From Robertkochia aurantiaca (GTDB taxonomy: Bacteria; Bacteroidota; Bacteroidia; Flavobacteriales; Flavobacteriaceae), in the NCBI RefSeq assembly GCF_020166495.1, contig NZ_JAINZS010000005.1, positions 248,001-312,000 on the forward strand: DNA of 64,000 nucleotides, in the 5' to 3' direction. The position numbers were made by a program, and so were the translations under genes. Of the stretch, positions 19,053-27,066 are shown piece after piece. Numbering within the stretch: the stretch's first letter is position 1; each line of letters opens with the position of its first letter. A model generated the notes under the pieces. The model searched no databases and was not told the origin of the DNA. It saw only the letters and a list, made by a program, of their open reading frames with translations.

Positions 19053-19622
19053 TTACACCGCTAAATTATGGGACTGTCCCTTTAATAATTCATATAACTT
19101 CTTCCGGCAACGAAAAAGTTTTACTTTCACATTGTCCATACTGATATCAAGTATCAGGGCGATCTCCTTAATAGACTCCTCTTCAAAATAGTATAGCATC
19201 AGTAAGGTTTGTTCTTCTTCCGGAAGTTTTGATATAGCCTCAAGTACCAACTGCTTTTGTTCTTTTTTGGTCAGAAGATCATAGGCATCTTCCACTTTAT
19301 CCGCCCGTATCTGTGATTCCTTAACGTCGTCAAAACTCTCAGCATACCTGCGTTTTTGACTTTTTATACGATCAAGGGCCTTATGATAAACGATGCGATA
19401 CAGCCAGGTTGAGAACTTGGAATCACCCCTGAAGGTGTTCAGTACCTCATAACTCTTTATAAACGCTTCCTGTACCACATCTTCGGCATCGGCCGGATCT
19501 TTCATAATACGAACGGCCAGGGTATAGGCCATTTGCTGGTATTTCTCCACCAACTCCCCGAAGGCGCGGGTATCACCCGCCAGCACCTTCGATATCAATA
19601 GCTGTTCGTTTTGGTTAGTCAT
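19053..19622 (-). CDS. ECF-type RNA polymerase sigma factor
   Basis: A 189-residue group 4 sigma-70 factor. Region 2 spans about residues 15-90, with DAEDVVQEAFIKSY and FSTWLYRIVYHKALDRIK. Region 4 covers about 125-180, with LPEEEQTLLMLYYFEE and a SIKEIALILDISMDNVKVKLFR helix-turn-helix. I chose the ATG at 19620-19622 because MTNQNEQLLISKVLAGD is the normal N-terminus; a longer frame upstream adds 26 basic residues. The small membrane protein gene follows at 1 bp. A DUF6249 gene is divergent, 127 bp away, and is a plausible target. Confidence 0.92.
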   Translation of the reverse strand: MTNQNEQLLISKVLAGDTRAFGELVEKYQQMAYTLAVRIMKDPADAEDVVQEAFIKSYEVLNTFRGDSKFSTWLYRIVYHKALDRIKSQKRRYAESFDDVKESQIRADKVEDAYDLLTKKEQKQLVLEAISKLPEEEQTLLMLYYFEEESIKEIALILDISMDNVKVKLFRCRKKLYELLKGQSHNLAV

Positions 19623-19749
19623 TCCCTGGTATGACGACCCTATCAGGTATCTGGTTACAAGCTTCCTCAGAAAAAAAATCAGTTTTTTTGTAACCGTCAT
19701 TCGATCCCTGCCGTCATACTTGTGAAATTAATCAATAAAACACTTTCTT

Positions 19750-20091
19750 ATGGGATCTGAAGTAATCATTCTTCCAGTAATTTTCGGAGTTATCTTCGGA
19801 GTATTCTACCTGTTCATCTCTTCACGGCATAAAGAACGCCTGGCACTGATCGAAAAAGGTACCGACGCATCTATTTTTTACAGCAACGATCGCAAGACCT
19901 CTCCGGTATGGAAGGTTCTGGTATTGAATCTTTCCATGATACTCGTAGGTATCGGACTGGGAATATTTATAGCAGGAATTCTGCACTATACCCTGGGTGT
20001 CAACGACGAGATCGCTTATCCGGGTACGATCTTTACCCTTGCGGGAATCGGCCTGTTCGCAGGATTCAAGATGTCGCAGAAGCTCGATTGA
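19750..20091 (+). CDS. DUF6249-like small membrane protein
   Basis: A 113-residue protein with three hydrophobic segments (about 5-23, 55-78 and 90-106). Between them is a cytoplasmic stretch with the SSRHKERLALIEKG motif that is typical of small Bacteroidota DUF6249 proteins. It lies divergent to the ECF sigma gene, an arrangement I recall from other Flavobacteriia, so sigma-dependent control is plausible. It has its own terminator. Function unknown. Confidence 0.72.
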   Translation: MGSEVIILPVIFGVIFGVFYLFISSRHKERLALIEKGTDASIFYSNDRKTSPVWKVLVLNLSMILVGIGLGIFIAGILHYTLGVNDEIAYPGTIFTLAGIGLFAGFKMSQKLD

Positions 20092-20110
20092 TCAAAAAAC
20101 GAAACGTACT

Positions 20111-20147
20111 AAAAAAACCTGCCCCTCATCAAGGCAGGTTTTTTTTG
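20111..20147 (+). terminator. Rho-independent terminator after the DUF6249-like gene
   Basis: The stem AAAAAACCTGCC / GGCAGGTTTTTT with a 9-nt loop is followed by a T run ending in TTTGTTT. Confidence 0.82.
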
Positions 20148-20242
20148 TTTTCTTTAAGTCTTTCTGAGGTACAGATTCCTTATCTTCATAGGTGTTTGTA
20201 AGGAAAGTAAATTCCTTCAGACAGAAAGAAAAAATCCATCCT

Positions 20243-20926
20243 ATGAAAAATATATCACTGATACTTTTGACGGTAGGTCTGTTAAGCTTTTCTTCCTGCA
20301 AGTCTAAGACCGATAAGAAACAAAATGAGCCGGCTCCAAAGGAAACGGCTGAAGCCTGGACACCGAACACTCAGGATTTGTCAGAGTATGAGACGGCTTA
20401 CTTCGCCAGCGGATGCTTCTGGTGTGTGGAAGCTATCTTTGAAAGTGTTAAAGGTGTGAAAGAAGCTGTTTCAGGCTATGCGGGAGGCAAGGAAAAGAAT
20501 CCCACCTATGAAGAAGTAAGCTATGGTCGCACCTCTCATGCTGAAGCCGTTAAAGTGTACTACGACCCTCAGGAGGTGTCGTTCGCTACCCTTGTCAGGG
20601 TGTTCTTTGGTTCTCATGACCCTACAACCCTGAACCGCCAAGGTCCTGATAAAGGAGCCCAGTACCGGTCTATCGCCTTTTATCAGAACGAGCAGGAGCG
20701 GGACATTATTCTTGATTATATGGAACAACTGGAGGAGAAGAATATCTTCTCAGATCCAATCGTCACCGAAGTAAAACCACTGCAAAAATTTTGGAAAGCT
20801 GAAGACTATCACCAGGATTATGAACGGCGAAATCCGAATAACAGTTATATAAGAAATGTGTCTGTACCCCGTTTGAACCGGTTTAAGGAATTGTATCCGG
20901 AACTACTGAAGGAAGACGCCCACTGA
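20243..20926 (+). CDS. msrA: Peptide-methionine (S)-S-oxide reductase, lipoprotein form
   Basis: MsrA reduces the S-diastereomer of methionine sulfoxide in proteins. The catalytic GCFWC motif puts the nucleophile at C58 of the 227-residue product, and the conserved YAGG, GRTSHAEAV and FFGSHDPTTLNRQGPD segments follow. The N-terminus (MKNISLILLTVGLLSFSSC) is a lipoprotein signal with the modified Cys at residue 19. This enzyme should therefore act outside the cytoplasm. I chose the ATG at 20243 because it begins that signal. The stop lies 8 bp from the convergent coiled-coil protein gene, with no terminator between them. Confidence 0.92.
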   Translation: MKNISLILLTVGLLSFSSCKSKTDKKQNEPAPKETAEAWTPNTQDLSEYETAYFASGCFWCVEAIFESVKGVKEAVSGYAGGKEKNPTYEEVSYGRTSHAEAVKVYYDPQEVSFATLVRVFFGSHDPTTLNRQGPDKGAQYRSIAFYQNEQERDIILDYMEQLEEKNIFSDPIVTEVKPLQKFWKAEDYHQDYERRNPNNSYIRNVSVPRLNRFKELYPELLKEDAH

Positions 20927-20933
20927 TCGGGTA

Positions 20934-22430
20934 TCACTGCACATTGACCTCGCTTAGTTCAGCCATCAGGTTGATGGAGCGGGTACTGTTTTTTTGCTTG
21001 TTATAACCTTTGGCCAGTTTGCTGTTATACCGGTCTGACACATCGAGTACCAGGTAAGACGGCAGCTTCACTTCAGAATCGGAAGCCGTACAGTAAAAAT
21101 CAAAGGCCACATCATCAGGCAGGTCGATACGTGCATCTGAATTGTCAAGAGAGATATCTACCGACCGGAAGTTCTTTCCCAGGTCGTTGATGACCAGGTC
21201 ACCAAAACTACCTTCGATAATGGCATCACCGGTAATAGTACCGATGATGACATTTGAAGATTTTGATGTGAGTTTCACACTTTGCACCTCGGTAAGATTG
21301 ATCTTCTTCCCGTAGTTAACCATCAGTCTCCCCTTGTTCCAGGATCCGACAGTAACCGGTGAATAGTTTGCCCTTATTACAGAGCCCTCCCCGTCTATAC
21401 GGGAAGCAATGAGACTCGTATAGGAAAGGTCAGCATCGATCTGTTCAAATTGTTCGGCCAGCTTGACCTCACCGTGGCGAACATTCATATTGAGCTTAGC
21501 TCCCTTAGGCGCTTTGATCCTTATGGTTCTCTTGATCCTGAGGTTCTCTTTCCCTTTTTCACCCTTGATAAAGAATATCCGGGTGTTCCCGTCTGTGCTG
21601 TCACGCTTTACAATATATTTGGTTCTGAGCTTCTGCACTTCTGCCCTGGCCTCTTCCATGGCTTTACGCTGCTCTTCACGCATTTTTTGTTGTTCTTCAC
21701 GTAATTTTTGTTGCTCCTCAATAATGATCTCACGCTCTTCCTGCATTCTTTCCCGATCTTCTTCATGCAGCTTAAACAATTCTTCCTGCGCCTTCATCTG
21801 CTCTTCATAGCGCTTTTTCCATTCTTCCATATTCTTCTGGAAATCTTCGTCAAAATTTTCTTTGAACTTCTCCTTCCATTCTTTCATGTACGCTTCTCCG
21901 TCTTTTTTATAGGCTTCATAATCGAAGGTAAGCTCTCCGAAGTCGAAGGCGATGGGAGGCATGGGTGGCGCCGGCATGACTGCGATCTCAGGCATGGGTG
22001 GCATGGGTGGCAGCTCCGGAATTGCGATCTCCATATCCATGTCTTCAAATACGAAATTGTAATCTCCATTCTTTTCCCCGTGTATATAGACATTGGGAGC
22101 ACCATACCAGCTCATAGGACTATTTGCATTGATGGTCACCTTTCCGCTGTTACCCGTGGCAGAAAAGTTCCATTTCTCGAATACATCTTTTGCCTTTTCC
22201 TCAGAAACATTCTCCACCGTGATGGTAGCTTCCACCACCACCTCATCCCGGTTCCATGTTTCGAGCACTATATCGGTATAGGCTGTATTGATATCTATAC
22301 TGACATCTTCATTCACCTTAAACCGCTCAGAATAATTCTTGCTCTTCTTTTCCTGGGCCATACCGTAAAATACAACCGCCAGTAAAAGAAATACAGCGAT
22401 TTTAGATCGTTTGTTGACTAAACTGTTCAT
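20934..22430 (-). CDS. Exported coiled-coil protein with DUF4097-like C-terminal domain
   Basis: A 498-residue exported protein, third in a sigma/anti-sigma operon. Residues 1-25 form a signal peptide ending at MAQ. Residues 35-135 are beta-rich. Residues 139-160 form a low-complexity Met/Pro stretch (ELPPMPPMPEIAVMP and more). Residues 172-272 are a highly charged coiled coil made of EEQQKLREEQ-like repeats. Residues about 275-498 look like the DUF4097/putative adhesin beta-helix common in Bacteroidota. There is no T9SS tail, so it may stay in the periplasm. I infer it is an effector or sensor arm of the sigma system; no function is known. Confidence 0.75.
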   Translation of the reverse strand: MNSLVNKRSKIAVFLLLAVVFYGMAQEKKSKNYSERFKVNEDVSIDINTAYTDIVLETWNRDEVVVEATITVENVSEEKAKDVFEKWNFSATGNSGKVTINANSPMSWYGAPNVYIHGEKNGDYNFVFEDMDMEIAIPELPPMPPMPEIAVMPAPPMPPIAFDFGELTFDYEAYKKDGEAYMKEWKEKFKENFDEDFQKNMEEWKKRYEEQMKAQEELFKLHEEDRERMQEEREIIIEEQQKLREEQQKMREEQRKAMEEARAEVQKLRTKYIVKRDSTDGNTRIFFIKGEKGKENLRIKRTIRIKAPKGAKLNMNVRHGEVKLAEQFEQIDADLSYTSLIASRIDGEGSVIRANYSPVTVGSWNKGRLMVNYGKKINLTEVQSVKLTSKSSNVIIGTITGDAIIEGSFGDLVINDLGKNFRSVDISLDNSDARIDLPDDVAFDFYCTASDSEVKLPSYLVLDVSDRYNSKLAKGYNKQKNSTRSINLMAELSEVNVQ

Positions 22431-22998
22431 TTTTTGATGTTTTGAATTCGTTCATTTTTTCTTTTAATCGATATAACAATTGTAACCGCATCTGCAGATT
22501 TTCGATCAGAGCATTGATGGTCTGGTCATTCGGACCGATATCATTCAATTCCTGAGTAAGTCGCTCATACTCATCATTGAGTTCGGTGAGCCGGTTCATA
22601 TACCCATCAAGAAGCTTCCTGGTGTCTGCGTTCACTTCGATCTGAGACAGTTCCATATTGATGCTGGCAACATAATAGTTTTCGATCTTATTCAGATCGG
22701 GTGACAGATCACCCAGGGTGATACGCGTTTCTTTCAAAGGTGCTGCTTCCTGGTCATTACCGACCACCTGCTGCTGCCCTCCTGATGAACGATATCCCGC
22801 CTGGTAGATCAGAAAACCAGCTCCAAATATGACCACAAGAATGGCAGCCACTTTTAAAAACATGAACAAGGAGGAGCGGTTGCGATCAGGAAACGCCTGT
22901 TCCAATCTGGATTCAAATTCTTCCCTGTGCCCTTCGGGCATGGTAAAACGCTCTTTGTGATCTTCGTCTTTAAACAGGTCTCTAAGGTCTTGTGCCAT
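22402..22998 (-). CDS. Probable membrane anti-sigma factor
   Basis: The 198-residue product has a cytoplasmic segment of ~45 residues (DLRDLFKDED ... FESRLEQAF), one membrane helix (about 47-67) and a periplasmic domain that is helical and charged (about 95-190). It lies between an ECF sigma gene (17-bp overlap upstream) and the coiled-coil protein gene (29-bp overlap downstream). Operon position and single-pass topology fit an anti-sigma factor, though the N-terminus has no zinc-binding HxxxCxxC. Several Bacteroidota anti-sigma proteins of this shape are annotated only as hypothetical. Confidence 0.68.
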   Translation of the reverse strand: MAQDLRDLFKDEDHKERFTMPEGHREEFESRLEQAFPDRNRSSLFMFLKVAAILVVIFGAGFLIYQAGYRSSGGQQQVVGNDQEAAPLKETRITLGDLSPDLNKIENYYVASINMELSQIEVNADTRKLLDGYMNRLTELNDEYERLTQELNDIGPNDQTINALIENLQMRLQLLYRLKEKMNEFKTSKNEQFSQQTI

Positions 22999-23527
22999 TA
23001 CGTTTATTCTTTAAAAGTTCTTTAAGCTTCATGCGTCCACGCATTAACTGCGTTCTTGATGAGACATTGGTAATGTTCAATATCTCTGAGATCTCGTCGT
23101 GGTCATAGCCTTCGATCAGGTATAGCATAACCACATACCGGTATTTTTCAGGTAAATCGGCTATAGCCTGTTTCACCTCTTCCAGACTGATATCGCTTTC
23201 GACATTCCAATCGTCGGTTTCGTCAGCTACCTGCAGATAGCCCTCATCAAGCGATATCAGATATTGTTTCCTGCTTTTCAGATGATCGATGCATTTATTG
23301 ATCACGATCCGTTTAAGCCACGCCCCGAAAGTCACCTCAGCCCGGTACTGATGGATCTTCTGGAAAGCCTTTATAAAAGCTTCCTGGGTGGCATCTTTGG
23401 CATCATCTGCGTTTTCCATGAATCGCATGGCCACGCAGAACATACCATCGCAGTACTGATCATAAAGCTGCATCTGCGCCCTGCGATCGTTATCTTTGCA
23501 TTTTTCGATCAGATCAACCTGAAACAT
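22982..23527 (-). CDS. ECF-type RNA polymerase sigma factor
   Basis: A 181-residue group 4 sigma-70 factor. Region 2 shows DDAKDATQEAFIKAFQKI and FGAWLKRIVINKCIDHLKSR (about residues 40-100). Region 4 shows LPEKYRYVVMLYLIEGYDHD and an EISEILNITNVSSRTQLMRGR helix (about 125-175). It heads a three-gene operon with overlapping reading frames. This sigma differs from the one at 19.05-19.62 kb in region 4, so the two loci are separate systems rather than a recent duplication. It is divergent from galM (99 bp). Confidence 0.92.
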   Translation of the reverse strand: MFQVDLIEKCKDNDRRAQMQLYDQYCDGMFCVAMRFMENADDAKDATQEAFIKAFQKIHQYRAEVTFGAWLKRIVINKCIDHLKSRKQYLISLDEGYLQVADETDDWNVESDISLEEVKQAIADLPEKYRYVVMLYLIEGYDHDEISEILNITNVSSRTQLMRGRMKLKELLKNKRNGTRP

Positions 23528-23626
23528 GCCGGTTCTTTTGGTGATTACAATTGTTATTCATTATAAAGACGTCTGCTTTTTGACAGCGTTGCAAAAATTA
23601 TTTATAATTTCAGAAAAACTTCTTTA

Positions 23627-24571
23627 TTGAACACAATATACCTAGAAAACGAGCAGCTTGCGATAGAAACACTCGACTATGGCGCCACCCTTACCAGGCT
23701 ATGGGTGCCTGATTCAGATGGCAAAAGGGTCAATGTGGTTATCGGAATGAAATATCCGGAAGGATACCGCAGAAATATCTATTACACCGGTGCCACCTGC
23801 GGAAGGGTTGCCGGCCGACTGGACGCCAAAGGTTTTAATCTGAATAACGAAAGGTTCACCTTTGATACCAAAGCCTCAGCGGTGCTTCATGGAGGAAAAG
23901 AAGGATTTTCCTTTAAAACCTGGGAAATCATTGATCGGTCAAAGACCCGCGTGACCTATGCCCTGATCAGCGAGCATATGGATGAAGGTTTTCCGGGAAG
24001 ACTGGAAACAACGGTTACCTACGAACTACAGGGTTCAGACCTGGTCATCACTTACGAGGCACAAACCGACCGCCCTACCCTTGTCAACCTCACCAACCAT
24101 AGCTATTTCAACCTGAATGGTGGGGGCAGTATCCTGGATCATGAACTGCAGCTTCACGCTTCCCACTTCCTGGAAAAAGATAAGTCAATGCTGGCCACAG
24201 GTGAATTAGTACCCGTGGCTGATACACCCTTTGATTTCAGCAAAAACAGGGTTATCAGAACGAAGGAAGATTTTAATGGTATCGATGATTTTCTGTTGCT
24301 GGTGCCAGACCGGCAGGCCGCCGCTGTATTAAAATCTCAAAGAACCGGGATCAGGATGGAGGTACACACAGACCAGCCCGGAATAGTTATTTTCACCCCT
24401 CAAAACATGCAGGGGTATGATTTTGAAAACCCTAACCTGGCAAACATGCCGGCTATCTGTTTTGAAACCCAGGTTCACCCCAACGCTCCTGCTTATGACC
24501 ACTTTCCCGATATCAGCTTGCAACCCGGACAGGTTTACCGGCAGGCAACCCGGTTCAGGTTCAGCCATTAA
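23627..24571 (+). CDS. galM: Aldose 1-epimerase
   Basis: GalM (mutarotase) interconverts alpha and beta anomers of galactose, glucose and related sugars. The 314-residue beta-sandwich protein shows GATCGRVAGRL, the LHGGKEGF motif, NHSYFNLNGGG with the catalytic His near residue 162, and the C-terminal ICFETQVHPNAP segment with the catalytic Glu. No signal peptide, so cytoplasmic. The TTG start gives the family N-terminus with no alternative nearby. No other galactose genes are adjacent, so its pathway link is not shown here. Confidence 0.9.
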   Translation: MNTIYLENEQLAIETLDYGATLTRLWVPDSDGKRVNVVIGMKYPEGYRRNIYYTGATCGRVAGRLDAKGFNLNNERFTFDTKASAVLHGGKEGFSFKTWEIIDRSKTRVTYALISEHMDEGFPGRLETTVTYELQGSDLVITYEAQTDRPTLVNLTNHSYFNLNGGGSILDHELQLHASHFLEKDKSMLATGELVPVADTPFDFSKNRVIRTKEDFNGIDDFLLLVPDRQAAAVLKSQRTGIRMEVHTDQPGIVIFTPQNMQGYDFENPNLANMPAICFETQVHPNAPAYDHFPDISLQPGQVYRQATRFRFSH

Positions 24572-24576
24572 GACAT

Positions 24577-24611
24577 AAAAAAAGCCCGGAGCAGTAACTC
24601 CGGGCTTTTTT
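24577..24611. terminator. Bidirectional terminator
   Basis: The stem AGCCCGGAG / CTCCGGGCT with a CAGTAA loop has A and T runs on both sides, between convergent galM and ohr. Confidence 0.85.
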
Positions 24612-24627
24612 AAATTTTATGGTTTAT

Positions 24628-25050
24628 TTATACCAGAAGATTTAAAGTGACATCTATATTGTCACGGGTAGCTCGCGAATACGGGCAAAGCTCGTGAGCA
24701 GCGTTTACGATCTCCTCTCCGGTTTCAGTATCAACTCCGGGCAGGTAGACATCGAGAACTGCATTGAGCAGAAATCCATCTGCATCAGGGTGTTCGCCTA
24801 TGCCGATAGTTGCTTTCACCTCAAAATCACCGATATCAACCTTTTTCTTTTTAGCCACAGCTTCGACTGCACTGCCGAAACAGGCTGAATAACCCGCTGC
24901 AAAAAGCTGTTCCGGGTTGGTATGTTCACCTCCTTTACCGCCAAGTGCCTTGGGTAATTCGAGGTTGAAGTCCAATAATCCGTCTTCGCTTTTCACATGT
25001 CCGCCACGTCCACCGGTTGTGGTTGCGACTGCCTTATAGAGTGTCTTCAT
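24628..25050 (-). CDS. ohr: Organic hydroperoxide resistance protein (Ohr/OsmC family)
   Basis: This cytoplasmic thiol peroxidase reduces organic hydroperoxides. The 140-residue product has both catalytic Cys, C57 (GYSACFGSA) and C122 (ELCPYSRATRDN), plus the conserved Arg in GGRGGH near residue 15. The Glu-containing NPEQLFAAGY segment completes the active site. Sequence and length fit Ohr rather than the longer OsmC. Its usual MarR-type repressor OhrR is not adjacent. It is divergent from meaB and shares a terminator with galM. Confidence 0.92.
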   Translation of the reverse strand: MKTLYKAVATTTGGRGGHVKSEDGLLDFNLELPKALGGKGGEHTNPEQLFAAGYSACFGSAVEAVAKKKKVDIGDFEVKATIGIGEHPDADGFLLNAVLDVYLPGVDTETGEEIVNAAHELCPYSRATRDNIDVTLNLLV

Positions 25051-25114
25051 AATTTATTATTTAGAGTTTACAGTAAGATAGCTTATATCGGGGTGATAAC
25101 AATGATTGAATTAT

Positions 25115-25122
25115 TAAATTTG
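25115..25122 (+). promoter_or_regulatory. Putative -7 box for meaB
   Basis: TAAATTTG fits TAnnTTTG and sits 17 bp before the TTG start of meaB, in the ohr/meaB divergent gap. No -33 TTG at the usual spacing. Confidence 0.35.
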
Positions 25123-25139
25123 TTTTAAAATTCACACTA

Positions 25140-26246
25140 TTGCGATCTGAAAACAGCAACAGCGCGGAGAATAAAAAGGGACAGCAGGCCAAAGGTGAGC
25201 ATCAGAATCCCGGTGCGGTTAAACGCATACGCGAATTGAGGAAAAGAATACCCTCTGCCGAAGAACTCACCCGAAAGATCACGGAGGGTGACACCATTGC
25301 GCTGAGCCAGGCCATTACTCTGATCGAAAGTACCCGGCAACAACACCGGGAAATCGCAGCCAGGATTGTCTCCTCATGCCTGCCATATGCCAACAGGTCG
25401 GTACGCCTGGGGATCACAGGGGTGCCCGGTGTGGGAAAAAGTACCTTTATCGAATCTTTTGGAAGTTTTCTGACCGGAAAAGACAGGAAGGTAGCCGTAC
25501 TTGCGGTAGATCCCAGCAGCAGCGTATCACACGGAAGTATTTTGGGAGATAAGACCCGCATGGAAGAACTGGTCAAAGATCCCAATGCTTTCATCAGGCC
25601 CTCACCGGCTGGAAGTTCGCTGGGGGGAGTAGCCCGAAAGACACGTGAGACCATCATTCTTTGCGAAGCATGTGGTTTTGACACCGTGATCGTGGAAACG
25701 GTCGGGGTTGGTCAAAGTGAAACCGCGGTTCATGGAATGGTTGATTTCTTTCTCCTGTTAAAACTCTCAGGCGCTGGTGACGAGCTTCAGGGGATCAAAA
25801 GAGGCATTATGGAGATGGCAGACGGAATCGTGATCAATAAGGCAGATGGTGACAACAAAAAAAAGGCGGCTCAGGCCAAAACAGAATTCCAGCGGGCACT
25901 GCATCTCTATCCGCCTAAGGCCAGTAACTGGGCACCGGAAGTACGCACCGCTTCAGCCTTAAATAATGAAGGGATCGCGGATATTTGGGAAATGATCTCA
26001 AGATACCTGGAACTGGTTCAAGGGAACGGGTACTTCACAGCCAATCGCAAATCACAGAACAGGCAATGGTTACTGCAAACCATAGATGAACAATTAAAGA
26101 GTTCGTTTTATGAACATCCGAACATAAAGGAAGATCTTAAGGAGAAACTGGAAGCGGTCGAAAACAACGAAACCAGTCCGTTTATGGCTGCCAGGGAACT
26201 TTTAGATAAGTACCGGAAACATCAGGATACCTCTTCAGATATCTGA
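25140..26246 (+). CDS. meaB: Methylmalonyl-CoA mutase-associated GTPase MeaB
   Basis: MeaB (ArgK family) is a G3E P-loop GTPase that gates cofactor loading and protects methylmalonyl-CoA mutase from inactivation. The 368-residue product has Walker A GVPGVGKST (about residues 96-104), the AVDPSSSVSHGSILGDKTRM segment near 122-141, VETVGVGQSE, and the NKADGDN base-recognition motif. The TTG start adds a short Lys/Gln-rich N-terminus; the conserved part begins around residue 25. The mutase is not in the window. Its last 25 bp overlap the convergent PAP2 gene. Confidence 0.93.
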   Translation: MRSENSNSAENKKGQQAKGEHQNPGAVKRIRELRKRIPSAEELTRKITEGDTIALSQAITLIESTRQQHREIAARIVSSCLPYANRSVRLGITGVPGVGKSTFIESFGSFLTGKDRKVAVLAVDPSSSVSHGSILGDKTRMEELVKDPNAFIRPSPAGSSLGGVARKTRETIILCEACGFDTVIVETVGVGQSETAVHGMVDFFLLLKLSGAGDELQGIKRGIMEMADGIVINKADGDNKKKAAQAKTEFQRALHLYPPKASNWAPEVRTASALNNEGIADIWEMISRYLELVQGNGYFTANRKSQNRQWLLQTIDEQLKSSFYEHPNIKEDLKEKLEAVENNETSPFMAARELLDKYRKHQDTSSDI

Positions 26247-26803
26247 AAACGAACTGAAATCAACCTAAATAGTCGGTAAAACAGCCACCCCAGTAACATT
26301 CCTATACTCATCCCGGTAATTACATCCAGGGGAAAGTGAACACCTATATAGATGCGACTGTAAGCCACGATCAATGCCCACACCAGCAATAAACCCGGTA
26401 ACCAGGCTGCCGATCTTCTCAAAAGCAGTGAAAAGAAGGTTGCAACAGCAAATGAATTGGCGGCATGGGCCGAAAAATATCCGTACATGCCTCCGCAATA
26501 GGACTTGACCAATCTCATCTGAGCTTCCAGGGCAATATCATGACAAGGCCGCAGGCGCTCCACGCCATATTTAAACAGATTGGCCAGCTGGTCGGTGGCT
26601 GTGATCAGCAATGCCACCAGAATAAGCATCACCAGCAGACGCTTTTTCCCAAGTTCTTTTACCGAAAGCAGCAGTAAAAGCGCATAAAGAGGGATTGAAC
26701 TCCACTTATTGGTCATAAACAGCCAGAAACCATCCCAGGTCTCATTGCCCATGGAGTTCAAAAAGATAAATAGTTCGCGGTCAAGTTCGATAAGCTGTTC
26801 CAT
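26222..26803 (-). CDS. PAP2-family membrane phosphatase
   Basis: The 193-residue membrane protein belongs to the PAP2 acid phosphatase superfamily, which hydrolyses phosphatidic acid, undecaprenyl pyrophosphate or similar lipids. The three catalytic motifs are present: KYGVERLRPC (motif 1, KxxxxxxRP), YFSAHAANS (motif 2, PSGH-like with Ser-Ala-His) and SRIYIGVHFPLDV (motif 3, SRxxxxxHxxxD). About five or six hydrophobic segments surround them. It is followed closely by no gene on this strand, and it is downstream of the small protein gene at 26.8 kb, so it may be co-transcribed with it and the MATE gene. Confidence 0.9.
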   Translation of the reverse strand: MEQLIELDRELFIFLNSMGNETWDGFWLFMTNKWSSIPLYALLLLLSVKELGKKRLLVMLILVALLITATDQLANLFKYGVERLRPCHDIALEAQMRLVKSYCGGMYGYFSAHAANSFAVATFFSLLLRRSAAWLPGLLLVWALIVAYSRIYIGVHFPLDVITGMSIGMLLGWLFYRLFRLISVRFQISEEVS

Positions 26804-26812
26804 AGCCCGGTA

Positions 26813-27040
26813 TTATTCCTGGTAACGATCGACTTCCCTGTCGTAGAACGATGTGGCGGCTTCGATCAGTGATTCTGCTTCAGAACTAAGCTCTCTTTCG
26901 TCTTCAGGACTGAAATCTTCCAGCCATTCGACCTCATCGGTCGAAAGGTCGATAATAAAACGGGGGTATTCGGTATGAACGATATATACGGCGTCCGGGA
27001 AGTCGGTATTATCGCCTAGTAAAAACTTAGGTAATTCCAT
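26813..27040 (-). CDS. Small conserved acidic protein, function unknown
   Basis: The 75-residue product is acidic and soluble. It begins MELPKFLLGDNTDFPDAVYIVHTEYPRF over residues 1-28 and ends in a helical segment rich in Glu. I recall similar short proteins in other Flavobacteriia but cannot name a domain. It lies 9 bp upstream of the PAP2 gene and 26 bp downstream of the MATE gene, all on the same strand, so it is probably the middle gene of a three-gene transcript. The compact, non-repetitive composition and tight spacing support that it is real. Confidence 0.7.
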   Translation of the reverse strand: MELPKFLLGDNTDFPDAVYIVHTEYPRFIIDLSTDEVEWLEDFSPEDERELSSEAESLIEAATSFYDREVDRYQE

Positions 27041-27066
27041 TTTGTACTGTTTTCTGATTCGGCCTG

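Noticed and set aside
21708-22385. Long open frame (225 codons) on the plus strand inside the coiled-coil gene
   Set aside because: It is the antisense shadow of the Glu/Lys/Gln-rich repeat, which avoids stops on the other strand. No start context or family match.
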